A stretch of DNA of 64,000 nt from Sphaerisporangium sp. (GTDB lineage Bacteria; Actinomycetota; Actinomycetes; Streptosporangiales; Streptosporangiaceae). The stretch is taken from assembly GCA_025964675.1 (NCBI GenBank), contig JAOPYI010000177.1:1-64000 (forward strand). Direction: 5' to 3'. The notes beneath the pieces are model-generated. The model was not told where the DNA came from and searched no databases. It saw only the letters and a list, made by a program, of their open reading frames with translations. Positions 1 through 8,345 of the stretch are shown here, piece after piece (within the stretch, counting starts at the first letter, position 1; every line of letters begins with the position of its first letter). The position numbers were made by a program, and so were the translations under genes.

Positions 1-71
1 TAGTCGGGGGAAAGCAGCTGCTTGCGGTGACACGATCCGGCGACAGCGATCCGTGACGGCGGAGTGCCCCT

Positions 72-695
72 ATGCTTTCCTCCATGGTGACCGCGGCGGG
101 GAACGGCGGGCGGGATCCGGACCGGCGCCGGTCGCTTCTCGACGCGGCGGACCGGGTCATCCGGCGTGAGGGGCCGCAGGCGTCCATGGCATCCATCGCC
201 GCCGAGGCGGGCATCACCAAGCCCATCCTCTACCGGCACTTCAGCGACAAGAGCGGCCTCTACCAGGCGCTGGCCGACCGGCACATCCGCACCGTGATCA
301 AGCAGCTCCGGCCGGAGTTCGCGCGGTCGCGCACCGACCTGCGCACCCGGGTAGAGGCCACGATCGACACCTACCTCGACATGATCTCGGCCAACCTCAA
401 CCTCTACCGCTTCCTGTTCCACCGCGCGGGCGCCGAGGACAGCCGCACGCACTCCCACATGGCGACCATCGTGCGCAGCCTCGGCGAGGAGCTAGGCGCG
501 GTCATCGCCAGCGACGGCACCGTGGCCGACCCGGTGCGGGCGCAGATCCTCGGGCACGCGTTCGTCGGCATGGTCCAGACGACGGGTGACTGGTGGCTCG
601 AGCACCACGAGGTCGACAGGCGGCAGGTGGTCGACGGCCTCGTCGACGTGATCGTCGCCGCGATGGCGGGCACCGCCGCCGCCCAGGACGCCTGA
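72..695 (+). CDS. TetR/AcrR family transcriptional regulator
   Basis: N-terminal HTH typical of TetR (ASIAAEAGITKPILYRHFSDKSGLYQAL). Confidence 0.9.
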   Translation: MLSSMVTAAGNGGRDPDRRRSLLDAADRVIRREGPQASMASIAAEAGITKPILYRHFSDKSGLYQALADRHIRTVIKQLRPEFARSRTDLRTRVEATIDTYLDMISANLNLYRFLFHRAGAEDSRTHSHMATIVRSLGEELGAVIASDGTVADPVRAQILGHAFVGMVQTTGDWWLEHHEVDRRQVVDGLVDVIVAAMAGTAAAQDA

Positions 696-946
696 TCGTC
701 TAGCGTGGTGACGCCCCCGATCGGTGGTCGGGCTGGAGCGTGACCGGCACGTGCTCGACCGCTTCGCGCGGTGCTCCCACGAGCAGGGCCTGGCGCGCCA
801 GGTGTGGGCGCCGGAGCAGATCGTGCCGGCCGGGGCGTCCGACAGCTTCCGCCTGTAGCCCGGCGGGCGTTCGCCTGGCCGATGATCGTCACGCGGCTCG
901 CGCCCGGCGGTCCTCCGAAGCGGCCGCCGGGCGCGTGGCCCCGAGC

Positions 947-2554
947 TCAGTGGGAGCCGGAGAGCTCGATCTCGTGGACACGGGGGTCGCCCTCGTCGGC
1001 GACGTAGTCCGAGGGGCGGGTGGCGTCCACCCCGTCGGCGACCTTGCCGGCCCGTGCGAGCAGCGTTCCCGCGACCGCGACCACCAGGTTGACGGCGAGT
1101 GCCAGGAAGCCGGCGTAGATCGTCATCTTGGTGTCCAGGCCCAGCTTCGCCAGCGGGAAGGCCGAGCCGCCGAAGTGGGCGTGGCTGGTCGCCGGGTTGG
1201 CGACGTTGTAGAGCATCAGGACGCCGGCCGCCATGCCGGCGGCCCATCCGGCGATCAGGCCGCTCCGGTGGAACCAGCGGGTGTAGAGGCCGAGGCCGAC
1301 CGAGGGCAGGGTCTGCAGGATGATGACGCCGCCGATGAGCTGGAGGTCGATGGAGAACTGCGGGTCGATCAGCAGGATGACGAGCACTGCGCCGATCTTC
1401 ACCACCAGCGAGGCGATCTTGCTGACCGCCGCCTCCTGCGCGTCGGTGGCGTCCCGCTTGATGTACTCCTTGTAGATGTTCCGCGTGAAGAGGTTGGCCG
1501 CGGCGATGGACATGATCGCCGCGGGCACGAGCGCGCCGATGCCGACGGCGGCGTAGGCCACCCCCGCGAACCAGTCGGGGAACATCTTGTCGAAGAGCAG
1601 GGGGACCACGGTGTTGGCGTCCGCCTTGCCATTCGCCGTGATGGGCTTGATCCCGGCCGCGATGGCCATGTAGCCGAGCAGCGCGATCAGGCCGAGCAGC
1701 AGGCTGTAGGCGGGCAGCGCGGACATGTTCCTCTTGACCACGCCACGGCTGCGTGCCGCGAGGACGCCGGTGACGCTGTGCGGGTAGAGGAACAGCGCCA
1801 GCGCCGAGCCGAGCGCCAGCGTGACGTACTGCAGCTGGTTGTTCGGGTTGAGCACGATCCCGTCACCTGGGGCGGGGCTGGCGTCGAACTTCGCCTTGGC
1901 CGCGTCGAAGATCGACCCCCAGCCGCCGAGCCTGGCCGGGATGTAGATGATGGCCACGATGATGACCAGGTAGATCAGGGCGTCCTTGACGAAGGCGATC
2001 AGCGCGGGGGCGCGCAGGCCCGACTGGTAGGTGTAGGCCGCGAGGATCGCGAAGGCGATGATGAGCGGCAGGTCGCCGGTGACGCCCATGGTCTTCAGCA
2101 CGGCTTCGATGCCGACGAGCTGCAGGGCAATGTACGGCATCGTGGCCATCAGGCCGGTGATGGCGATCAGCAGGGCGAGCGTCGGAGAGCCGAAGCGGGC
2201 GCGGACGAAGTCGGCGGGCGTCACCATGCCGTGCACGTGCGACACCGACCACAGCCGGATCAGCACGAGGAACACCAGCGGGTACATCACGATCGTGTAG
2301 GGCAGGGCGAAGAAGCCCATCGCCCCGGCGCCGAACAGCAGTGCGGGGACGGCCACGAAGGTGTAGGCGGTGTAGAGGTCGCCGCCGACCAGGAACCAGG
2401 TGACCCACGAGCCGAACTTCCGGCCGCCGAGGCCCCACTCGTCCAGGCTGGCCAGGTTGTCGGGGCGGTGCCAGCGCGCCGCGACGAAGCCCATGCCGCT
2501 GACGGCGAGGAACAGGATGGTGAAGACGACGATCTCTGTGATGTGATCGCTCAT
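947..2554 (-). CDS. Sodium:solute symporter (SSS) family, monocarboxylate permease-like
   Basis: Multi-TM SSS sequence; start reassigned to MSDHITE at 2554, overlapping the upstream DUF3311 ORF by a few nt. Confidence 0.88.
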   Translation of the reverse strand: MSDHITEIVVFTILFLAVSGMGFVAARWHRPDNLASLDEWGLGGRKFGSWVTWFLVGGDLYTAYTFVAVPALLFGAGAMGFFALPYTIVMYPLVFLVLIRLWSVSHVHGMVTPADFVRARFGSPTLALLIAITGLMATMPYIALQLVGIEAVLKTMGVTGDLPLIIAFAILAAYTYQSGLRAPALIAFVKDALIYLVIIVAIIYIPARLGGWGSIFDAAKAKFDASPAPGDGIVLNPNNQLQYVTLALGSALALFLYPHSVTGVLAARSRGVVKRNMSALPAYSLLLGLIALLGYMAIAAGIKPITANGKADANTVVPLLFDKMFPDWFAGVAYAAVGIGALVPAAIMSIAAANLFTRNIYKEYIKRDATDAQEAAVSKIASLVVKIGAVLVILLIDPQFSIDLQLIGGVIILQTLPSVGLGLYTRWFHRSGLIAGWAAGMAAGVLMLYNVANPATSHAHFGGSAFPLAKLGLDTKMTIYAGFLALAVNLVVAVAGTLLARAGKVADGVDATRPSDYVADEGDPRVHEIELSGSH

Positions 2555-2784
2555 CGTCCGCTCCTCTTCTTGCCGACCTGGTACACGATCGTCGTGGCGG
2601 TGACGCCGAGGATGATGAACGCGAGCTGCAGCCAGTAGAACAGCGGGAACCCCAGCAGGCGGGGCTCGTCCGAGTTGTACAGGGCGGGGACCAATGGAAT
2701 CACGATCGGCACGAGGAGCAGCCAGTTCCACGGGCTGCGGTCGCTCCGGGCCGGGCGCTCGTCGCTGGGTGGCGTGGTCAACAC
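2551..2784 (-). CDS. DUF3311 family small membrane protein (symporter partner)
   Basis: 77 aa with two TM segments (LLLVPIVIPLVPALYNSDEPRLLGFPLFYWLQLAFIIL), immediately upstream of the SSS gene. Confidence 0.85.
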   Translation of the reverse strand: MLTTPPSDERPARSDRSPWNWLLLVPIVIPLVPALYNSDEPRLLGFPLFYWLQLAFIILGVTATTIVYQVGKKRSGR

Positions 2785-2808
2785 ACTCTCCTAGGGAGAA
2801 GAGAGGCG

Positions 2809-2832
2809 TAACTAGCCTGTTGGGGCTAGTTA
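2809..2832. promoter_or_regulatory. Perfect 9-bp inverted repeat TAACTAGCC-N6-GGCTAGTTA, candidate operator
   Basis: Read directly; 25 nt upstream of the DUF3311 start codon. Confidence 0.55.
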
Positions 2833-2930
2833 TCCGGTTGCCCGGAAGCGTAATTTCGCGACGATGGCCCGCGCCTCACCAATCGCCGAACGGATGTGTT
2901 GGCGCGCCGAGCGGCGACCCGGCGACCCCC

Positions 2931-4523
2931 TCACCGGACGTGAGGAAGGATGATCGCCGAAGGGCGGTCCGGGTCGTGGAAGATCTCCTGGTCGGCCGGC
3001 ACGGCCGTGTGACCGGTGCCGAGGGGCTCGCCGGTGCCGAGGTTGCGGGCGAGCCGGGGGTAGGCGCCGCTCGCCACGTGGACGCGTACGCGGTGTCCCC
3101 GGCGGAAGCGGTGGGCGATCGGCCACAGCTCGACCTCGACGCGGCGCACGCCCTGGCCGTCTGCGGGCGGCGTGCCGGGCAGCAGGCGCCGGACGCCCTC
3201 GCACACGTTCAGGGAGCTGCCGTCCGGGTGCACGTCGCACACCCGGACCACCAGGTCGGTGTGCTCGGTGCTGGACCGCAGGAACACATCCGCGGTGACC
3301 GGGCCGATCAGGTCGAGGTCCTCGCCGAGCGCCTCGCCGGTGTAGACGAGCACGTCGGATCGTGACTCCAGGCGCCGGTTGTCCCGGGGCGCGGAGTCGC
3401 CGAGCAGCGTGGGGCCCCCGACGACGGGCGTGGGCCGCGCCGGGTCGTAGTGGTACCGGTCGGGATAGGACTCCGCCGGGCCGGCCTGTCCGAGGCCGAA
3501 TCCCGACTGCAGGTGCCAGCGCAGCTCCTTGGCGCCCGGCACGGGCCAGTCGTCGAAGTCCCGCCACTCCCCGGCCCCCGTGACGTACAGGCGCACCGGG
3601 CTGGCCCGCACGCCCGAGGTGTCGCCGAGCAGGTGGGCGCGGAACCACGCCAGCGCGTCGAGGTTGGCCAGGCGGCCGTGCCGCACGTCGGCGTGGTGCC
3701 AGGGGCCGATCGTGAGGTAGGGCTGCCGCCCCGCGGCTCGCATGGCCGTGTAGTCCTTGAGCTGCCACGGCAGGAAGACGTCGTACCAGCCGCCGGTCAT
3801 GGTGACGGCCGCGTCGACCTCCCCGACCGTCGCCGAGAAGTCCCTCTTCTTCCAGAACGGCACGGCAGGGTCGGCGTGGTGCGTCAGCAACTCCTGGAAG
3901 AACGGCAGCGACCGGCCTGCCGCCAGCAGGTCCAGCTCGCCGAGAGGCCGGCCGGACAGCACGGCCCGCTGGGTACGGCGCGGGGCGAAGAGCATCGCCG
4001 CGCCGCTGAGCGGCCCGGACATCAGGGCGGTCAGGGTGCTCCAGCTCAGGATGGACTCCAGCGCGAACGAGCCTCCGACGTAGGCGGCGTCACGGAACTG
4101 GGACGCGGTCACCTGCGTGGCCATGGCCTTGAGGTCCGGGCCCGCGTACGGCGCTATCGCCCACTGGGCGTAACCGAGGTAGCTCGGGCCGTGCATGGCG
4201 AAGGTCCCGCCGTACCAGGGCTGGGCCCGCATCCAGTCGACCGTGGCGAGCCCGTCGTCCTGCTCGTCCAGCGGGGCGGGCTCGCCGCCGGACCCGAACC
4301 CGCCCCGGCAGCTCTGCAGGATCACCTGGAAGCCCTGGCGCGCGAAGGCCCTGCCGTACGCCAGCCCGAACAGGCCGCGCCTGCCGTACGGTGAGCGGAT
4401 CAGGATGGTCGGCGGGCTGCTCACGCCGATCGGGATGTAGCGGTCTGCCAGCAGGAGGACGCCGTCCGGCATGGGCACCTGCATGTCCCTGTGGACGATC
4501 ACCCTTGACGGGATCCGAGCCAT
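2931..4523 (-). CDS. CocE/NonD family hydrolase (S15-type)
   Basis: MPDGVLLLADRYIP...ILIRSPYGRRG...GPSYLGYAQW, C-terminal jelly-roll-like region. Confidence 0.88.
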   Translation of the reverse strand: MARIPSRVIVHRDMQVPMPDGVLLLADRYIPIGVSSPPTILIRSPYGRRGLFGLAYGRAFARQGFQVILQSCRGGFGSGGEPAPLDEQDDGLATVDWMRAQPWYGGTFAMHGPSYLGYAQWAIAPYAGPDLKAMATQVTASQFRDAAYVGGSFALESILSWSTLTALMSGPLSGAAMLFAPRRTQRAVLSGRPLGELDLLAAGRSLPFFQELLTHHADPAVPFWKKRDFSATVGEVDAAVTMTGGWYDVFLPWQLKDYTAMRAAGRQPYLTIGPWHHADVRHGRLANLDALAWFRAHLLGDTSGVRASPVRLYVTGAGEWRDFDDWPVPGAKELRWHLQSGFGLGQAGPAESYPDRYHYDPARPTPVVGGPTLLGDSAPRDNRRLESRSDVLVYTGEALGEDLDLIGPVTADVFLRSSTEHTDLVVRVCDVHPDGSSLNVCEGVRRLLPGTPPADGQGVRRVEVELWPIAHRFRRGHRVRVHVASGAYPRLARNLGTGEPLGTGHTAVPADQEIFHDPDRPSAIILPHVR

Positions 4524-4709
4524 GAGCGCTCCTCGCTGTAAACGGAGTCATACCCCGGTTGATGTAAGCAGCGCGTTACTCACTGGTAACATGCTAGTGC
4601 TATTAGCCGTCAAGCGCTGTGACGAATGTCACTCCGCCGCCTTCGCGTCCGATCGGGGACTTCGGGCGAAGAAGTGGCGGGGCGTCCGCGATGCCGCTAG
4701 CATTTGGCC

Positions 4710-4751
4710 ATGCGAACCAGTTCACCTGCTCAGTGGTGGCGCCGCACCTAG
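4710..4751 (+). CDS. trpL: trp leader peptide MRTSSPAQWWRRT
   Basis: Short ORF with tandem TGG TGG codons directly before attenuator hairpins and trpEG. Confidence 0.85.
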   Translation: MRTSSPAQWWRRT

Positions 4752-4804
4752 GCGGCGCGTGTTTCGCATCTGTTGAGGATGGCCGCCCCGGGAGGCGGCC
4801 TTTT
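4739..4804 (+). promoter_or_regulatory. trp transcription attenuator (1:2 hairpin, 2:3 antiterminator, 3:4 terminator)
   Basis: GCGCCGC 4739-4745 / GCGGCGC 4752-4758; GGCGGC 4751-4756 / GCCGCC 4782-4787; GGCCGCC 4781-4787 / GGCGGCC 4794-4800 followed by TTTT. Confidence 0.85.
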
Positions 4805-4852
4805 CCATGTCCGCCCGGGGCCAATCGAAGATCAAGAAGGGCGAGGCTCAGG

Positions 4853-7033
4853 GTGGACACGAGCGGATATACCACCGCGGGTGGCATCGACGTCGAGGTC
4901 ACGACCGCCGATGTTCCGGAGTCCGTGCTCGAGGAGGTCGTCTCCTCGCTCGGCGAGCGTCGCGGCGGCGTGCTTTCCTCCGGCATGGAGTACCCCGGCC
5001 GGTACAGCCGATGGCACCTCGCCTACATCGACCCCGTCCTGGAGATCGTGGCGCGGGGGCGCAAAATCTCCGCGCGGGCGCTGAACGATCGCGGGCGGGT
5101 CGTGCTGCCAGCCGTCGCCTCCTGCCTGCTGGCCGCCGGCAAGACCACCATGGAGCCGACCGCCGGCCACGTCGAGGTCCACGTCGACGAGTCCGAGGAC
5201 ATCCTGCCCGAGGAGATGCGCAGCCGCCGTCCCACGGTCTTCACCGCGATCCGCGAGGTGATCGCCGCCTTCTCCGGCCAGGACGAGCACCTCGGGCTGT
5301 ACGGCGCGTTCGGCTACGACCTGGCCTTCCAGTTCGAGCCGATCCGGCAGGCGCTCGACCGGGCGGCCGACCAGCGGGACCTGGTCCTCCACCTGCCCGA
5401 CCGGGTCATGGTCATCGACCGCAAGCGGGAGACCAGCAGGGAGTATCTTTACGAGTTCACCGTCGACGGCGTCTCGACCCGTGGCCTCGACCGCACGGGG
5501 GAGTCGGTACCGCTTCCCCCCACACCCACCCAGATCCCGAAAAATCCGGATCAGGGGGATTATGCCGCGATCGTGGAGGCCGCCAAGCAGAAGTTCCGGC
5601 GCGGTGACCTGTTCGAGGTGGTCCCCGGCCAGGTCTTCCACGCCCCCTGCGCCGACCCCGCCGGGTTCTACCGGGGCCTGCGCAAGATCAACCCCGCCCC
5701 GTACGAGTTCCTGTTCAACCTCGGCGAGGGCGAGCACCTCGTCGGCGCCTCGCCCGAGATGTACGTCCGCGTCCAGGGCGACCGGGTCGAGACCTGCCCG
5801 ATCTCCGGCACGATCGCGCGCGGCACCAACCCCGTCGAGGACGCCGACGCCATCCGCACGCTGCTCAGCTCGGTGAAGGAGGAGTCCGAGCTGACCATGT
5901 GCACCGACGTCGACCGCAACGACAAGTCACGCGTCTGCGTCCCCGGCACGGTCCAGGTCATCGGCCGCCGCCAGATCGAGATGTACTCCCGGCTGATCCA
6001 CACGGTCGACCACATCGAGGGCCGCCTGCGCCCGGAGTTCGACGCCCTCGACGCCTTCCTCACCCACATGTGGGCCGTCACCGTCACCGGGGCGCCCAAG
6101 ACCTGGGCGATGCAGTTCATCGAGGACCACGAGGCGACCGCCCGGCGCTGGTACGGCGGAGCCGTCGGCTACCTCGGCTTCGACGGCTCCATGAACACCG
6201 GCCTCACCCTGCGCACCGCCCAGCTCCGCGACGGGGTGGCGACGGTCCGGGCCGGCGCGACGCTGCTGTTCGACTCCGACCCCGCCGCCGAGGAGCGTGA
6301 GACCGAGCTCAAGGCCAGCGCGCTGCTCGGAGCGCTCGCGGACGTGGGCGCGCCCGAGACGCAGGCCGTACGCGCGCCGCGGGCGCAGCGGCCGGGGGAG
6401 GGCATGAAGGTCCTGCTGGTCGACCACGAGGACTCCTTCGTCAACACCCTCGCCGACTACTTCCGCCAGCACGGCGCGGACGTCCTCACGCTGCGTCACG
6501 GCTTCCCGCTCGCCATGCTCGACGAGGTCGCGCCGGACATGGTCGTGCTCTCACCCGGCCCGGGCTGGCCGTCCGACTTCGGCTGCGCGGCCCTGGTCGG
6601 CGCGCTGTACGCCCGCGACCTGCCCGTCTTCGGGGTCTGCCTCGGGCTTCAGGCGATGGTCGAGCAGGCCGGCGGCACCCTGTCGCTGCTGCCGCATCCC
6701 CAGCACGGCAAGCGGGGCCAGGTCGGCCGGGTGGGGGAAAGCGCCCTGCTGGAAGGCCTCCCGGAGGAGTTCACCGCGGCCCGCTACCACTCCCTGCACG
6801 CCAAGCAGCCAGGGGTGAACGGCTTCACGGTCACCGCGCTGACCCCGGACGGCGCCGTCATGGCCATCGAGGACACCGCCAACCGGCGCTTCGCCGTCCA
6901 GTTCCACCCCGAGTCCATCCTCACCGCCGAGGGCGGCGCCGGAGCCAAGGTCATCGCCAACGTGTTGCGGCTGTGCCGGGGTTCGGTAAAGGCCGGGACG
7001 AAGTCCCGGCCGGAGGAAGGGGCGCGGCCGTAG
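4853..7033 (+). CDS. trpEG: Fused anthranilate synthase component I-II
   Basis: Chorismate-binding domain (VVPGQVFHAP...GASPEMYVRV...CTDVDRNDKSRVC) fused to class I amidotransferase (GVCLGLQAMVE, FHPESI); GTG start chosen after the attenuator. Confidence 0.9.
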   Translation: MDTSGYTTAGGIDVEVTTADVPESVLEEVVSSLGERRGGVLSSGMEYPGRYSRWHLAYIDPVLEIVARGRKISARALNDRGRVVLPAVASCLLAAGKTTMEPTAGHVEVHVDESEDILPEEMRSRRPTVFTAIREVIAAFSGQDEHLGLYGAFGYDLAFQFEPIRQALDRAADQRDLVLHLPDRVMVIDRKRETSREYLYEFTVDGVSTRGLDRTGESVPLPPTPTQIPKNPDQGDYAAIVEAAKQKFRRGDLFEVVPGQVFHAPCADPAGFYRGLRKINPAPYEFLFNLGEGEHLVGASPEMYVRVQGDRVETCPISGTIARGTNPVEDADAIRTLLSSVKEESELTMCTDVDRNDKSRVCVPGTVQVIGRRQIEMYSRLIHTVDHIEGRLRPEFDALDAFLTHMWAVTVTGAPKTWAMQFIEDHEATARRWYGGAVGYLGFDGSMNTGLTLRTAQLRDGVATVRAGATLLFDSDPAAEERETELKASALLGALADVGAPETQAVRAPRAQRPGEGMKVLLVDHEDSFVNTLADYFRQHGADVLTLRHGFPLAMLDEVAPDMVVLSPGPGWPSDFGCAALVGALYARDLPVFGVCLGLQAMVEQAGGTLSLLPHPQHGKRGQVGRVGESALLEGLPEEFTAARYHSLHAKQPGVNGFTVTALTPDGAVMAIEDTANRRFAVQFHPESILTAEGGAGAKVIANVLRLCRGSVKAGTKSRPEEGARP

Positions 7034-7084
7034 AGTCCACAGGCCCGGAGGCGGGCGTGAGCTGACGACCGAGGAGCGGGTGGG

Positions 7085-8254
7085 GTGGCGCCGATGGATC
7101 CTGACGACACGCTGCCCGCCTCGGTCCCGGGAATGGTCCGGGCGGCGCTGCTCGCCCCGCTCGTCGACCATCACTGCCACGGGGTGCGCCGCGACGAGCT
7201 GGCACGCTCGCAGTTCGAGATGCTGATCACCGAGGCGGGCACCCCGGCGCCCCCCGGCACCACCCACTTCGACACGCCGGTGGGCACGGCGATCAGGCGC
7301 TGGTGCGCCCCCGTGCTCGGGCTCGACCCGCACGCGCCCCCGGCGGTCTACCTCACCCGCAGGGCCGAGCTGGGCGCCGAGGAGGCGAACAAGCGGCTGC
7401 TGCGCGCGGCAGGGGTCGTGGCCTTCCTGGTCGACGGCGGGCGGGGCGGTCGCGAGCTGCTCTCCGCCGCCGAGATGGGACGGCTCGGGGGCGCCGCCGC
7501 CGACGAGATCGTGCGGCTGGAGCACGTCGAGGAGGAGCTCGTCCAGGAGGGCCCGACCGCCGTCGGCTACATCCACGCCCTCGAGGAGCGGCTCGGCGCC
7601 CGGGCGGCCCGTGCCGTCGGCCTGAAGTCGATCGTCGCCTACCGGTACGGCCTCGACTTCGACCCGGCGCGGCCGAGCCGCGGCACGGTGATCGCGGCGG
7701 CGGGACAGCGGCTCACCGAGCCCAAGCAGCGGCTCGCCGACCCGGTGCTGCTGCGCCACCTGCTCTGGACGGCGGTCGACATCGCCCGCGACCGTGGCCT
7801 TCCTCTCCAGTTCCACACCGGTTACGGCGACCCGGGCATCGACCTGCACCGGTCCGACCCATCACTGATGACGGGCTTCGTCCGGGCGGTGCGGCCGGTC
7901 GGGGTGCCCGTGATCCTCCTGCACTGCTACCCGTTCCACCGGCAGGCGGCATACTTGGCGAGCGTGTTCCCCCACGTGTACGTCGACGTGGGGCTCGCGC
8001 TGACCTCGACGGCCGCGGGGTCCGCCACGATCATCGGCGAGCTGCTGGAGCTGGTGCCGTTCCACAAGCTGATGTTCAGCTCCGACTGCCACGGCGTCGC
8101 CGAGATGTGCCACCTCGGCGCGCTGTACTTCCGCAGGGGGCTGACCCGCGCGCTCGCCGTCCGGCTGGAGGAAGGCGAGTGGAGCGCGGCCGACGCGGCC
8201 CGGGTGGCCCACATGATCGGATCCGGGAACGCCCGCCGCGTGTACCGGCTGTAG
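7085..8254 (+). CDS. Amidohydrolase family protein
   Basis: LVDHHCHGVRRDEL, VILLHCYPFHRQAAYLA, MFSSDCHGVAEM metal-site-like motifs. Confidence 0.82.
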   Translation: MAPMDPDDTLPASVPGMVRAALLAPLVDHHCHGVRRDELARSQFEMLITEAGTPAPPGTTHFDTPVGTAIRRWCAPVLGLDPHAPPAVYLTRRAELGAEEANKRLLRAAGVVAFLVDGGRGGRELLSAAEMGRLGGAAADEIVRLEHVEEELVQEGPTAVGYIHALEERLGARAARAVGLKSIVAYRYGLDFDPARPSRGTVIAAAGQRLTEPKQRLADPVLLRHLLWTAVDIARDRGLPLQFHTGYGDPGIDLHRSDPSLMTGFVRAVRPVGVPVILLHCYPFHRQAAYLASVFPHVYVDVGLALTSTAAGSATIIGELLELVPFHKLMFSSDCHGVAEMCHLGALYFRRGLTRALAVRLEEGEWSAADAARVAHMIGSGNARRVYRL

Positions 8255-8345
8255 TGTCGGCGCCGCCGTTTCGCCGACATCACCTGGGTCATCGGCGCCG
8301 CCCTCCACTACGATGTGGGCGGTCGGAGACGAGGGGAACCGAACC

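Noticed and set aside
724-858. Short + strand frame VVGLERDRHVLDRFARCSHEQGLARQVWAPEQIVPAGASDSFRL
   Set aside because: Protein-like by eye but too short, no clear SD and no family recognised; could be a gene remnant but unsupported.
740-2638. 632-aa + strand ORF opposite the SSS transporter
   Set aside because: Low-complexity D/G/V/R-rich shadow ORF antisense to a clearly recognisable transporter; typical of high-GC DNA.
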